Source: Gammaproteobacteria bacterium (GTDB lineage Bacteria; Pseudomonadota; Gammaproteobacteria; SZUA-140). Taken from it: a stretch of DNA of 64,000 bases. Of this stretch, positions 36,672-46,507 are shown piece after piece (position 1 is the first letter of the stretch; each line of letters opens with the position of its first letter). The DNA lies in assembly GCA_016716465.1 (NCBI GenBank), contig JADJWH010000004.1, positions 310,001 through 374,000 of the forward strand, read 5' to 3'. A program made the position numbers and the translations under genes. A model generated the notes under the pieces. That model saw only the letters and a program-made list of their open reading frames with translations. It was not told the DNA's origin and did no database searches.

Positions 36672-38321
36672 ATGATGCGGATCCGCCCGGGTCAGATCCT
36701 GCGCCTGCTGCACATCAACCGCATCCTGATCAAACACGGTCTGGACGAGATCGTGTTCGCGACCCATCTGTTCCGGCCCGTCCGCTTCGCACTCTATCTG
36801 CTGCCGTGGAACTGGTTCCGGCGTGCGCGCGCCCCGCGCGCCGTGCGCCTGCGCCTGGCGCTGGAGGAACTCGGGCCGCTGTTCGTCAAATTCGGCCAGA
36901 TCCTGTCGACCCGGCGCGACCTGCTTCCCGACGACATCGCCGACGAGTTCGCCCGCCTGCAGGACGACGTCGCGCCGTTTCCCGGCACGATCGCGCGCGC
37001 GATCGTCGAGCACGCCTACGGCCAGCCGCTCGACGCGGTGTTCGCCGCCTTCGACGAGACGCCGCTCGCCTCCGCCTCGATCGCGCAGGTGCACGCGGCG
37101 GAGCTGCCGGATGGCCGCACCGTGATCGTCAAGGTGGTGCGTCCCGGGATCCGCACCGTCATCCGGCGCGACGTCGGGCTGCTGCACACGCTGGCGGAAC
37201 TTGCCGAGCGTTACTGGCCGGAAGGACGGCGCCTGCGCCCACGGGAAGTGGTGGCCGAATACGAGAAGACCATCCTGGACGAGCTCGACCTGATGCGCGA
37301 GGCGGCCAACGCCTCGCAACTGCGGCGCAACTTCGCGGAATCACCCCTGCTGTACGTGCCTGAGGTGTACTGGCCGCAGACCCGCGCGAACGTGATGGTG
37401 ATGGAGCGCATCTCCGGCATCCCGATCAGCGACATCGCCGCCCTGCGGCGCGCGGGTATCGATCTCAAGGCGCTGTCCGAGCGCGGCGTCGAGATCTTCT
37501 TCACCCAGGTGTTCCGCCACAATTTCTTTCACGCCGACATGCACCCGGGCAACATCTTCGTCTCACCCGAGGGGCGCTACATCGCGGTGGACTTCGGGAT
37601 CATGGGCGCGCTGAGCCCGGAGGACCAGCGTTACCTGGCGGAAAACTTCCTCGCTTTCTTCAATCGCGACTACCGCCGCGTGGCGGAATTGCACGTGGAA
37701 TCCGGCTGGGTGCCAGCCGGCACCCGCATCGACGAATTCGAGGCCGCGATCCGCACGGTATGCGAACCGATCTTCGAACGTCCGCTGAAGGACATCTCCT
37801 TCGGGCGCCTGCTGCTGCACCTGTTCCAGACCGCGCGGCGTTTCAACATGGTGATTCAACCGCAACTGGTGTTGCTTCAGAAGACCTTGCTCAATATCGA
37901 AGGGCTGGGCCGTCAGCTGTATCCCGATCTGGATCTGTGGCACACGGCGAAGCCGTTTCTGGAGCGCTGGATGAGCGAGCATGTCGGCGTGTTCGCCCTG
38001 ATAAACGCCGTGAAGACCCGCTTTCCCCACTGGCTGGACAAGCTCGCGCAGCTGCCCGATCTGGCGTTCGATACCCTGCAGCGGGCGCACGACGAGAAAC
38101 TGCGACTGGAATGGCATTCACCCCAGCTCGATGAACTGCGCGGCGCGGTCCGGCGCGCCAACCGGCGCACCGTGGCGGCGGTCACCGGCAGCGGACTGCT
38201 GATCTGCGCCGCAGTACTGCTCGGTGGAGACAGCGGCGCGCATCGCATGGCCGGGTTGCTGAGCGGCGCGCTTGGCGCCGCCATTCTGCTGTGGGTCTGG
38301 CTGCGGTCAGGTCGGGATTGA
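36672..38321 (+). CDS. ubiB: Ubiquinone biosynthesis atypical kinase UbiB
   Basis: A 549-residue ABC1/ADCK-family kinase-like ATPase needed for ubiquinone synthesis. It has the KxGQ motif (LFVKFGQILSTR), the ASIAQVHAA Ala-rich loop, HADMHPGNIFV, AVDFGIMGAL, and a C-terminal pair of membrane helices (about residues 495-540). The start is one of two adjacent ATGs at 36672 or 36675. Length matches the E. coli protein (546). Confidence 0.96.
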   Translation: MMRIRPGQILRLLHINRILIKHGLDEIVFATHLFRPVRFALYLLPWNWFRRARAPRAVRLRLALEELGPLFVKFGQILSTRRDLLPDDIADEFARLQDDVAPFPGTIARAIVEHAYGQPLDAVFAAFDETPLASASIAQVHAAELPDGRTVIVKVVRPGIRTVIRRDVGLLHTLAELAERYWPEGRRLRPREVVAEYEKTILDELDLMREAANASQLRRNFAESPLLYVPEVYWPQTRANVMVMERISGIPISDIAALRRAGIDLKALSERGVEIFFTQVFRHNFFHADMHPGNIFVSPEGRYIAVDFGIMGALSPEDQRYLAENFLAFFNRDYRRVAELHVESGWVPAGTRIDEFEAAIRTVCEPIFERPLKDISFGRLLLHLFQTARRFNMVIQPQLVLLQKTLLNIEGLGRQLYPDLDLWHTAKPFLERWMSEHVGVFALINAVKTRFPHWLDKLAQLPDLAFDTLQRAHDEKLRLEWHSPQLDELRGAVRRANRRTVAAVTGSGLLICAAVLLGGDSGAHRMAGLLSGALGAAILLWVWLRSGRD

Positions 38322-38332
38322 GCCGCCTGTAA

Positions 38333-38357
38333 GGGGACAGAATTCAACTCTGTCCCC
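38333..38357. repeat. REP-like palindrome A
   Basis: An inverted repeat with 9-base arms GGGGACAGA and TCTGTCCCC around a 7-base centre, between the convergent ubiB and the DJ-1 family gene. A further half-site TGTCCCC follows near 38366. It shares its arms with the palindromes at 38997, 47195 and 47245. Confidence 0.75.
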
Positions 38358-38384
38358 TGCTCGCGTGTCCCCTTTCGCGAAGTA

Positions 38385-38963
38385 TTAGCGGGTACTCGGC
38401 CCTGAGTCCCGGGGCTCCCGAACCAGCCCCGCCTCCACCCGATCACGCGTCTCGTGCCCGGCCAGGGTTTCGATCAGGCACAGGGCGAAATCCATCGCCG
38501 TGCCCGGTCCGCGCGAGGTGATGACGCGGTCGTCACACACCACCGGCTCGGCCACCGGCTGCAGGCGCGGGACGGCAAGTCCGTCCAGCGTGCCCGGGTA
38601 GGCGGTGGCGCGGCGGCCGTCGAGCAGGCCCGCGGCCGCGAGCACCTTGGGCGCGGCGCAGATGGCGGCGGTATATTTCCCCGCGGCGGCCATGCGCTGC
38701 AGCAGGGCAATGATGCGTGCATCAGCGCGCAGGTGGTCGGCGCCGGGTAGGCCGCCGGGCAGCACGATCATGTCGTAATCGCGCCGCAGCGCGGCGTCCA
38801 GCGTCGTATCGGGAAGTAACCGGGTGCCGCGGCTGGCGCGCACCGGGCCATCCTCAAGCCCCGCCGTGATGACCTCGATGCCGGCCCGGCGTAACAGGTC
38901 GATCACCGTCACCGCCTCGAGTTCCTCGCAGCCCTGCGCCAAGGGAACCAGTACGCTCGTCAT
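38385..38963 (-). CDS. DJ-1/PfpI family protein (YajL-like)
   Basis: A 192-residue protein of the DJ-1/ThiJ/PfpI superfamily with nucleophile-elbow Cys102 (AAICAAPKVL) and an N-terminal Glu (GCEELEAVT). Close matches are YajL-type proteins proposed as chaperones, deglycases or oxidative-stress factors; activity is debated. It is a single gene flanked on both sides by palindromic repeats. Confidence 0.88.
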   Translation of the reverse strand: MTSVLVPLAQGCEELEAVTVIDLLRRAGIEVITAGLEDGPVRASRGTRLLPDTTLDAALRRDYDMIVLPGGLPGADHLRADARIIALLQRMAAAGKYTAAICAAPKVLAAAGLLDGRRATAYPGTLDGLAVPRLQPVAEPVVCDDRVITSRGPGTAMDFALCLIETLAGHETRDRVEAGLVREPRDSGPSTR

Positions 38964-38996
38964 GAGAAGCCCCCGCTTGGGTATCCGAACGGTACC

Positions 38997-39020
38997 GGGG
39001 ACGGACTTAAGTCCGTCCCC
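38997..39020. repeat. REP-like palindrome B
   Basis: A perfect 24-base palindrome, arm GGGGACGGACTT and its complement, in the short gap between two leftward genes. It is the same family as the other three repeats. It would form a strong hairpin in either transcript. Confidence 0.8.
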
Positions 39021-39032
39021 TTCCCTTATGAC

Positions 39033-39893
39033 CTAATTGGCGTTGCTGATCAGCCGTGCCGGATACTCGGCATCGGCGGCGGGCGACCAGGTCTTCGATG
39101 CGACCACGGTGCGGCGCTCGTCGTCCAGCAGGCGCCGATAGCGGATCAACTGGGAGACGGGCAGGAGCTCGATGCCGGCCTCGCGCAGGCGTCCGAGATT
39201 CGCCTCGAGAAATGCCAGCGTCTGCGGATGCGGGTGCCCGATCGCGACGGCGGTGCCCTGCCTCCGGGCCGTTTCGATCAGGCCGTCGAACTCACGGGCA
39301 ATGGCGTCATCGTCCAACACCGCGTCGAGAAAGATGTCGCGCCGCACCGTCGGCACCCGGTTCTCGCCCGCCACCCGGTACGCGACGCTGAGGACTGACG
39401 TGAAGCTGTCGACGAAATACAGGCCGCTGTACTGGCGCAGTTCCTCCATCAGCCATCCCATATGGCCGCGCGACTGGGTCAGCAGGCTGCCCATGTGATT
39501 GTTGACGCCGCTGACATAGGGCACGGCAAGCAGGTCACGGCGCACGGTGTGGAGGAATTCGCGCCGGGTCATGGTCGCCAGCAGGCCGCCGTCGTCGTTC
39601 AGCGGGGTGCCGACCGCCTGCATCGGCAGGTGCAGCATGACCTCCTTGCCCGCCTCGTGCGCCAAGGTGGCGAGGTGACGGGCATGGGGCGTATTGGGAA
39701 GAAAGGCGCAGGTTACCGCGCCCGGCAGCGTCACGACGCGGGCGCCGGCACCCAGACGATTGCCAAGATCATCGATGATGATGCTCACCGCGGGTGGATA
39801 ACGGGGGAGATCCTCCCCCGCCGCGACACCGCCCAGCAGGCAGGCGAGCGGCAGCAGGAAGATACCGGCGATGAGAGCGGCGGGTTTCAACAA
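39033..39893 (-). CDS. Divergent polysaccharide deacetylase family protein (YibQ-like)
   Basis: A 286-residue exported protein with a signal peptide (LIAGIFLLPLACLLGGVAA). The fold resembles polysaccharide deacetylase: IIIDDLGNRLGAG near residue 38 holds the Asp pair, and IGHPHPQTLAFLE is near 220. The family sits beside envC and gpmI in many Gammaproteobacteria, suggesting work on peptidoglycan. Activity is unproven. Confidence 0.88.
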   Translation of the reverse strand: MLKPAALIAGIFLLPLACLLGGVAAGEDLPRYPPAVSIIIDDLGNRLGAGARVVTLPGAVTCAFLPNTPHARHLATLAHEAGKEVMLHLPMQAVGTPLNDDGGLLATMTRREFLHTVRRDLLAVPYVSGVNNHMGSLLTQSRGHMGWLMEELRQYSGLYFVDSFTSVLSVAYRVAGENRVPTVRRDIFLDAVLDDDAIAREFDGLIETARRQGTAVAIGHPHPQTLAFLEANLGRLREAGIELLPVSQLIRYRRLLDDERRTVVASKTWSPAADAEYPARLISNAN

Positions 39894-39928
39894 ACCTCGA
39901 TCATGCAGTCGCCCATCGGCGGACGGCC

Positions 39929-41272
39929 TTACTGCGCGCCCTTCAGGATGGTCAGCCCCTTGAGCAGGTTGAGCGCCTCGTAGAGCTGATAATCCTCGCT
40001 GGCCAGACTCGCCTTCGTTTCGTCTCCGGCGGCGCCTGTAGCCGGCATCTCCGGCGCCCCGGGCGCGGCGCCGCCCGGTCTGGAACCTTCCCCGTTGACC
40101 AAATGGCGGCTGAGGTCGGCCTCCTTGATGGCCGCGAAGTCGGGCTCCTCGACCGCCGCCAGCCTGACGTTCTCCAGCGGGATATCCGGCACGATGCCCT
40201 CGGCCTGGATCGAACGGCCGGACGGCGTGTAATAGCGCGCGGTGGTCAGCTTCAGGGCGCTGCCGTCGTTCATCGGCAGCACGGTCTGGACCGAGCCCTT
40301 GCCGAAGGTCTTGCTGCCCATGATGAGTGCGCGCTTGTGATCCTGCAGCGCACCGGCGACGATCTCGCTGGCCGAGGCGGAACCCACATTGACCAATACC
40401 ACCATCGGCGCGCCGTTGAGCAGGTCGCCCGGGGCGGCCGGAAACTCCACGCGCGAATCCTCGCTACGTCCTTCGGTATAGACCACCAGCCCCTTGTCCA
40501 GGAAGGCGTCGGAAACATCCACGGCGGCATTGAGCACGCCCCCGGGATTATTGCGCAGATCGAGCACGAGACCCTTGAGCTGACCGCCACCTTCCTTCTT
40601 AAGGGCATTAACCGCCTCGACCAGGTTCTCGCCGGTGGCCGCCTGGAACTGGGTGATGCGCACATAGCCGAAACCGGGCTGCAGCATGCGGCTCTTGACG
40701 CTCTTCACCTTGATGACGTCGCGCGTGATGACGGCCTTGATCGGCTTGTCGTGCCCTTCGCGTACGATCGTCAGCGTGATCGACGTGCCAGGCTTGCCGC
40801 GCATCATGTCGACCGCTTCCTTGAGGCTCATACCCTTCACGGGGGTGTCGTCGAGACGGATGATCAGATCGCCCGCCTCGACGCCGGCGCGCTGGGCGGG
40901 GGTGTCGTCGATCGGCGCGATGACCTTGACGAAGCCGTTCTCCATGCCGACCTCGATGCCCAGGCCGCCGAACTCGCCGGTGGTCCCGACCTGCAGCTCC
41001 TCGTAGGATTCCGCATCGAGATAGGCGGAATGCGGGTCCAGCCCGGCCAGCATGCCGCGCACCGCATTGTCGATCAGTTCCTTGTCGTCCACGGGCTCGA
41101 CATAGTTGTTCTTGATGTTGGCGAACACGTCAGTGAAGGTGCGCAATTCCTTGAGCGGGAGCGGCGCGGGCGCCGCCTCGCGCTCCGCGAACACGCCGTG
41201 ACCGATGGTGAGCGAGACGCCCAGTATCAATCCGGTAGCCAGGATCAACACGTAACGCGCTTCAATTTTCAT
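39929..41272 (-). CDS. Carboxyl-terminal processing protease (S41)
   Basis: A 447-residue periplasmic serine protease with an N-terminal signal/anchor, a PDZ domain (about residues 90-180) and the S41 catalytic core. The Ser is in VGSASASEI and the Lys follows in KTFGKGSVQT. Such Ctp/CtpA proteases trim envelope proteins and peptidoglycan hydrolases. Location beside EnvC, a hydrolase activator, fits that role. The C-terminal tail past residue 385 is low-complexity. Confidence 0.93.
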   Translation of the reverse strand: MKIEARYVLILATGLILGVSLTIGHGVFAEREAAPAPLPLKELRTFTDVFANIKNNYVEPVDDKELIDNAVRGMLAGLDPHSAYLDAESYEELQVGTTGEFGGLGIEVGMENGFVKVIAPIDDTPAQRAGVEAGDLIIRLDDTPVKGMSLKEAVDMMRGKPGTSITLTIVREGHDKPIKAVITRDVIKVKSVKSRMLQPGFGYVRITQFQAATGENLVEAVNALKKEGGGQLKGLVLDLRNNPGGVLNAAVDVSDAFLDKGLVVYTEGRSEDSRVEFPAAPGDLLNGAPMVVLVNVGSASASEIVAGALQDHKRALIMGSKTFGKGSVQTVLPMNDGSALKLTTARYYTPSGRSIQAEGIVPDIPLENVRLAAVEEPDFAAIKEADLSRHLVNGEGSRPGGAAPGAPEMPATGAAGDETKASLASEDYQLYEALNLLKGLTILKGAQ

Positions 41273-41375
41273 TACCCACCTCCATGATCACGGTATCGGC
41301 CGCACCGACGGCAATTCGAACCCGAGGCATACTTTAGCAGAAAATCATCGCCACAGACCGGAAATAATACCGTCA

Positions 41376-42647
41376 TCAGCGCGTATCGGCACGGCACCAG
41401 CGCAGCGGATTGTCCGGCACTCCGTTGTGGCGGATCTCGAAATACAGCCCGGCCGAATCCTGGCCGCCACTGTTGCCCACCGTCGCGATCGTCTCCCCGC
41501 GCTCGACCCACTCGCCGACGTTCTTGGCGAGGCTCTGATTGTGTCCATACAGGCTCATGTAACCGTCGCCGTGATCGACGATGATGAGGAGCCCGAAGCC
41601 GCGCAGCCAGTCGGCGAATGCCACCCGCCCGCGATAGATCGCCTTGACCTCGACGCCTTCCTCGGCGCCGATCATGACGCCGCGCCAGGTCAGCGAGCCC
41701 ACCTGGCGCGCGGAGCCGTAGCGGGCGGTGATCTTGCCGCGCGCCGGCCAGGACAGCTTGCCCTTGTGCGTGGCGAAGGGCGCCGAGTCGCCCGGTCCGG
41801 CAGGGCGTTCCGCCGGTATCTCCGCCAGTGCCCGGCGCAGCTTGATGAGCAACTCCGACAGGTTGCGCTCGTCCTGCAGCAAGGTCTCCAGCTTCTGCTG
41901 CTTGGTCTTGATCTCGCCGTCCAGCTTGACCAGGACCTGCCGGCGCGAGGTGCGCGAGTCGCGCAGGGCCTGCAACTGCCGTGTCTGTTCGCCGTGCAGC
42001 TGCTCCAGCGTCTCCGCCTGCTGGGCGATGGCGTGCTCGAGGACGCCGATCTCGGCCAGCCGATGATCGATCTCCTCGATGCGGGCGGCGCGCGCGCGGT
42101 TCAGATAGTCGTAATAGGTCAGCATGCGGCCGACCGAGGAGGGTTCCTGCTGGCTGAGGATGATCTTCAGGTGCCCCTCCCGGCCCATCGCGTAACCGGC
42201 GAGGATCTGCTGCGCCAGGATCCGGCGCTGATGGTCGAGCGCGGCGTTCGCCTCGTCACGCCGGGCGCGCAGGCCGCGCAGCTCCGCGCCCTTCTGCTCC
42301 AGTTCCTTCTTCAGCTTCTTGAGCGACTGGCTCAGGCTGCCGATGGATACCTCGGAATCACGCAGCTGCCCGCGCAGCTCGGACTGCTTGCCGCGCGCCT
42401 GGTCGAGCGAGGTGCGCAGGTCCTTGATCGTCCGGCGCAACGCTTCCAGCTTGGCGGCCTTCTCCTTCTCTTCCGCGCCCGACGCGGCGCCACCGGCGGA
42501 ACCGGACGCGGCGGATGCGGGCGGACCGCCGCAGCACCAGAACAGCGCCAGCATCAGCAGCGTGTATGCCAGCGGTCGCCGGCGCAAGGAAGCGGAGTGG
42601 AAGGTGCCGGCGGGGGATGTCGCGGCGGATGAAGGCGTGGGCATCAC
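41376..42647 (-). CDS. envC: Murein hydrolase activator EnvC (degenerate M23)
   Basis: A 423-residue protein with an Arg-rich N-region and signal peptide (LAYTLLMLALFWCCGGPPASA). A long coiled coil (about residues 60-285) and a C-terminal LytM/M23 domain (SWPARGKITARYG, IVDHGDGYMSLYGH) follow. EnvC activates amidases at the septum through FtsEX. In canonical EnvC the LytM zinc site is degenerate. Here the first motif HxxxD position reads RGVMIGAEEG, also degenerate. It follows gpmI by 15 bases. Confidence 0.92.
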   Translation of the reverse strand: MMPTPSSAATSPAGTFHSASLRRRPLAYTLLMLALFWCCGGPPASAASGSAGGAASGAEEKEKAAKLEALRRTIKDLRTSLDQARGKQSELRGQLRDSEVSIGSLSQSLKKLKKELEQKGAELRGLRARRDEANAALDHQRRILAQQILAGYAMGREGHLKIILSQQEPSSVGRMLTYYDYLNRARAARIEEIDHRLAEIGVLEHAIAQQAETLEQLHGEQTRQLQALRDSRTSRRQVLVKLDGEIKTKQQKLETLLQDERNLSELLIKLRRALAEIPAERPAGPGDSAPFATHKGKLSWPARGKITARYGSARQVGSLTWRGVMIGAEEGVEVKAIYRGRVAFADWLRGFGLLIIVDHGDGYMSLYGHNQSLAKNVGEWVERGETIATVGNSGGQDSAGLYFEIRHNGVPDNPLRWCRADTR

Positions 42648-42662
42648 CCCGGCACTATAATC

Positions 42663-44222
42663 TCAAGGCGCGGCGAGTTCCACCATGGAGCGGCCGCTCA
42701 TCTCAGGGGGCGGGTCGAGACCCATCAGGTAGAGCATGGTGGGCGCGATGTCGGACAGCGCGCCTTCGTGCGCGATGCGCGCCGGCCGGCCGACGTAGAC
42801 GAACGGCACCGGGTTGGAGGTATGCGCGGTGTGCGCCTGTCCGGTGCTGTCGTCGCTCATCTGCTCGGCATTGCCGTGATCCGCGGTCACGATCATCTCG
42901 CCACCGACCCGGCGGAGGGCGTCGTAGACGCGCCCCAGGCACGCGTCGATAGTCTCGATCGCCCGCACCGCGGCGGCGAGCTTGCCCGAATGGCCGACCA
43001 TGTCGGCGTTGGCGTAGTTGCAGATGATGACGTCGAAGCGCTGGCTGTCGATCGCCGCCACCAGCTTGTCGGTGACTTCGACGGCGCTCATCTCGGGCTT
43101 GAGGTCGTAGGTGGCCACCTTGGGCGACGGCACCATGATGCGTTCCTCGCCGGCGAACTCGCGTTCCTCGCCGCCGTTGAAGAAGAAGGTGACGTGGGCA
43201 TATTTCTCCGTCTCCGCGATACGCAGCTGCCGCAACCCGCGCGCGGCGATGTATTCACCGAAGCCGTTTCGGATCGTCGAGGATGGGAAGGCGACCGGGA
43301 CGGTGAAATCCTTGCTGTATTCGGTGAGACAGACGAACTCGCCCAGACGCGGCCGCGCGGTGCGCTCGAAGGCGTCAAAGGCGGGATCGGTAAAGGCCCG
43401 CGTCAACTGGCGCGCGCGGTCGGCGCGGAAGTTCATGAACAGAATGACATCGCCGTCCTCGACCCGCACCGGCGTCCGGTCAGCCGCCGCCACCAGCGTC
43501 GGCTTGACGAACTCGTCGGTCTCGCCGCGCGCATAGGCCATGTCCAGTGCCTCGCGCGCCGATCCGGCGCGGTAGTCGGCGCGTCCGGCGGCGATCAGGT
43601 CGTAGGCCAGCCGCGTGCGTTCCCAGCGCTGGTCGCGGTCCATGGCGTAATAGCGCCCGACGATGGAGGCCACGCACCCCGCGCCCGCGTCCCGGAATAC
43701 CTGTTCGACGCCCTCGAGATAGGCCGCTGCGCTCTTGGGCGGTGTATCGCGCCCGTCCAGAAAGGCGTGCAGATAGACCCGCTCCCCGACCCGGCTGACC
43801 GCCGCGCGGATCATCGCGTGAATATGCTCCTGGTGGCTGTGGACGCCGCCGGGAGACAGCAATCCGAAAATGTGAACCGCGCGACCGGACTCCGCCGCCT
43901 TCGCGAGCGCGCCGCGTATCACCGGGTTGGCCTGGAACTCGCCGCTGGCGATCGCGCGGTCGATGCGGGTGATTTCCTGGTAGACCACCCGGCCGGCGCC
44001 CATGTTCAGGTGGCCGACCTCCGAATTACCCATCTGATCCGCGGGCAGGCCCACGTAGTTGCCGGAGCCCTGGATCAGTCCGTGCGGATAATCCCGCCAC
44101 AGGTGATCCCAGTTGGGTTTGCGCGCCGCGAGGATGGCGTTGTCGCGCGGGTTCTCACTGTATCCCCAGCCGTCGAGGATGATCAGGGCCAGCGGTCTGG
44201 GGCGTTTCGTATCTGCGTTCAT
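42663..44222 (-). CDS. gpmI: 2,3-bisphosphoglycerate-independent phosphoglycerate mutase
   Basis: A 519-residue alkaline-phosphatase-superfamily enzyme of glycolysis. The metal/nucleophile site is seen in LDGWGYSE and NSEVGHLNMGAGR (catalytic Ser), with DGRDTPPKSA and TADHGNAEQM for the second metal centre. Length matches E. coli GpmM (514). It starts the leftward gpmI-envC-ctp-yibQ group and is divergent from yibN-secB-gpsA. Confidence 0.96.
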   Translation of the reverse strand: MNADTKRPRPLALIILDGWGYSENPRDNAILAARKPNWDHLWRDYPHGLIQGSGNYVGLPADQMGNSEVGHLNMGAGRVVYQEITRIDRAIASGEFQANPVIRGALAKAAESGRAVHIFGLLSPGGVHSHQEHIHAMIRAAVSRVGERVYLHAFLDGRDTPPKSAAAYLEGVEQVFRDAGAGCVASIVGRYYAMDRDQRWERTRLAYDLIAAGRADYRAGSAREALDMAYARGETDEFVKPTLVAAADRTPVRVEDGDVILFMNFRADRARQLTRAFTDPAFDAFERTARPRLGEFVCLTEYSKDFTVPVAFPSSTIRNGFGEYIAARGLRQLRIAETEKYAHVTFFFNGGEEREFAGEERIMVPSPKVATYDLKPEMSAVEVTDKLVAAIDSQRFDVIICNYANADMVGHSGKLAAAVRAIETIDACLGRVYDALRRVGGEMIVTADHGNAEQMSDDSTGQAHTAHTSNPVPFVYVGRPARIAHEGALSDIAPTMLYLMGLDPPPEMSGRSMVELAAP

Positions 44223-44445
44223 GGCTCCAGTTTAGACCGAGTTTAATCTTTCATCTACACGACTATATATAGGCGGACGTGGCAAAGACAACCATCTGCC
44301 TGAAACAAACGCGGATTATTATACAACCGTGGGCGCAAGGAAACGCCCCCGGCGGGGCGGCGGGTGGCCGCGCCGAACCAGATCGACTAAGCTATCCGCC
44401 ACCCCGTCCCGGCCGGGACGCACCCGATAACGGATCATTTCCCCG

Positions 44446-44871
44446 ATGGATCAGATTGGCGCGTTCATCCTCAATCACTGGCTGTTGTTTCTCTCGCTCG
44501 TGTTCATCCTGGCCCTGCTCGCGGCGAGCGTCGCCAAGGACCGCCTGCTCGGATTCAAGGAAATCAAGCCGGCCGAGGCCGTCGAGATGATTAATCACCA
44601 GGACGCGGCCGTGCTCGATGTGCGTGAACCCGGCGAATACTCCGGCGGACATATCCTCAACGCGGTCAACATCCCGCTGAGCGCGCTGGAAGAACGCCTC
44701 GGTGAGCTCGCTGCCTGGCGCGGACGGCCGGTCGTCGTGTACTGCCGCACCGGCCCGCGCGCCGCGCGCGCCAGCGCGCTGCTGCGCCGAAACGACTTCG
44801 CCTCCGTCACCAAACTCTCCGGCGGAATACTGGCCTGGGAGAGCGCGGGCCTCCCCGTGAACAAGGCCTGA
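44446..44871 (+). CDS. Rhodanese-like protein YibN, membrane-anchored
   Basis: A 141-residue protein with one N-terminal membrane segment (WLLFLSLVFILALLAASVA) and a rhodanese domain (VLDVREPGEYSGGHI). The active-site loop is VVYCRTGPRAARAS with the catalytic Cys. It sits upstream of secB as in E. coli, where a glutaredoxin gene (grxC) lies between; none is present here. Confidence 0.9.
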   Translation: MDQIGAFILNHWLLFLSLVFILALLAASVAKDRLLGFKEIKPAEAVEMINHQDAAVLDVREPGEYSGGHILNAVNIPLSALEERLGELAAWRGRPVVVYCRTGPRAARASALLRRNDFASVTKLSGGILAWESAGLPVNKA

Positions 44872-44969
44872 GAATAGAACGGCGCCGGCCAACATGCTAA
44901 GGTAGCCGGGCTCGAAAACCGTCGGCGCCGGGCTTGGAATATCGTGGAATCATTACCGAGGACCCCTTC

Positions 44970-45440
44970 ATGTCGGATGAAAACCCCAGACAGTTCGCCA
45001 TCAAAAAGATCTACTCCAAGGACATCTCCTTCGAGACGCCGAATTCGCCCCAGATCTTTCATGACGAGAAGAAATGGGCCCCCGAGGTAGACGTCAGTCT
45101 GAGTAACCGCAGCGGGGCGATCGGCCAGGACGTCTACGAGACCATCTTGTCGATCACGGTCACCGCCAAGCTCGACGGCAAGGTCGCCTATCTGGCCGAG
45201 GTGCACCAGGCCGGACAGTTCTTCATCAAGGGAATGCCGGAGGAAGAGTTGCGCGAATTGCTCGGCAGTTACTGTCCGAACCTGCTGTTCCCCTTCGTCC
45301 GCGAGGCCGTCGCCAGCCTGGTCGTCAAGGGCGGATTTCCCCAGCTACTGCTCGCCCCCGTGAATTTCGAACTGCTCTATGCCCAGCACATGAAGGCCAT
45401 GAAGGAGCAGCAGAAGGCGGCGCCCCAGACCGGGCACTGA
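44970..45440 (+). CDS. secB: Protein-export chaperone SecB
   Basis: A 156-residue chaperone that keeps preproteins unfolded for SecA. It starts MSDENPRQFAIKKIYSKD. An upstream ATG at 44934 lacks support, while GAGGA precedes 44970. Family motifs YVKDISFE-like (YSKDISFETPN) and SYCPNLLFPFVRE are clear. It lies between yibN and gpsA, as usual. Confidence 0.97.
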   Translation: MSDENPRQFAIKKIYSKDISFETPNSPQIFHDEKKWAPEVDVSLSNRSGAIGQDVYETILSITVTAKLDGKVAYLAEVHQAGQFFIKGMPEEELRELLGSYCPNLLFPFVREAVASLVVKGGFPQLLLAPVNFELLYAQHMKAMKEQQKAAPQTGH

Positions 45441-45463
45441 GGGCAGCGGCCCGGTTCGCCGAC

Positions 45464-46477
45464 ATGAGCGCAGACGACGCCCCTATCCTGGTGATCGGTG
45501 CCGGATCGTGGGGCACCGCGCTCGCCATCCTGCTGGCCGGCAACGGCAGTCGCGTCCTGCTGTGGGGCAACGAGCCGGCGCAGATGGCGGAACTCGCGCG
45601 CCGACGCCAGAATGTCCGGTATCTTCCCGGCATCGCCTTTCCTGATCGGCTCGAAATCGCGTCCGACATCGCGCCCGCGCTGGCGCGCGTCCGCGATGTC
45701 CTCATCGCCGCCCCCAGCGCGGCATTCCGCGCCGTGGTTCGTTCCGTCATTCAGCACCGGCCGGGCGATGTCCGCATCGCCTGGGGGACCAAGGGTCTCG
45801 AGCCCGGCCGCGGCCGTCCCTTGCATGAACTGATCGAGGACGAATGCCCCGCGCGGCCGCCGCTGGCGGTGATCTCGGGCCCGACCTTCGCCGCCGAGGT
45901 CGCGCGCGGACTGCCCACGGCCGTCACCGTGGCGACGAACGACGCCGACTTCGCCGCTGCGCTCACCCGCCGTCTTCATAACGACTACTTCCGCGTCTAT
46001 ACCTCCACCGACATCGTCGGCGTCGAGATCGGCGGCGCGGTCAAGAACGTGCTGGCGATCGCGGCCGGCATCGCCGACGGGCTCGGCTTCGGCGCCAACA
46101 CCCGCGCCGCACTGGTGACGCGCGGCCTCACCGAGATCATGCGGCTCGGCGTCGCGCTCGGCGGACGCCGGGAGACCTTCATGGGCCTGGCCGGACTCGG
46201 CGACCTGGTGCTGACCTGCACCGACGACCAGTCGCGCAACCGCCGCCTCGGCCTGGCGCTCGGACGTGGACAGGGTTTCGCGCAGGCCAGCGCCGAGATC
46301 GGGCAGGTCATCGAGGGCGTGCAAACGGCGCGCGAGGTCGCCACGCTCGCGCGCGCGCACGGCATCGATATGCCCATCGCCACCGAAGTGCACCGCGTGC
46401 TGCATGAAGGCAAGGATCCGCGCGCGGCCGTAAAGTCCCTGTTCGGGCGCGAGCAGAAGGCGGAAGATTTCTCCTGA
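45464..46477 (+). CDS. gpsA: Glycerol-3-phosphate dehydrogenase [NAD(P)+]
   Basis: A 337-residue enzyme making sn-glycerol-3-phosphate for phospholipids. The nucleotide-binding loop is GAGSWGTALAI, with SGPTFAAEVARGLPTA and the GGAVKNVLAIAAGI active-site Lys region. Length is family-normal. It follows secB by 23 bases. Confidence 0.96.
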   Translation: MSADDAPILVIGAGSWGTALAILLAGNGSRVLLWGNEPAQMAELARRRQNVRYLPGIAFPDRLEIASDIAPALARVRDVLIAAPSAAFRAVVRSVIQHRPGDVRIAWGTKGLEPGRGRPLHELIEDECPARPPLAVISGPTFAAEVARGLPTAVTVATNDADFAAALTRRLHNDYFRVYTSTDIVGVEIGGAVKNVLAIAAGIADGLGFGANTRAALVTRGLTEIMRLGVALGGRRETFMGLAGLGDLVLTCTDDQSRNRRLGLALGRGQGFAQASAEIGQVIEGVQTAREVATLARAHGIDMPIATEVHRVLHEGKDPRAAVKSLFGREQKAEDFS

Positions 46478-46507
46478 CGTGATGCCTCGCCACAGAAGGT
46501 TGCCGTC

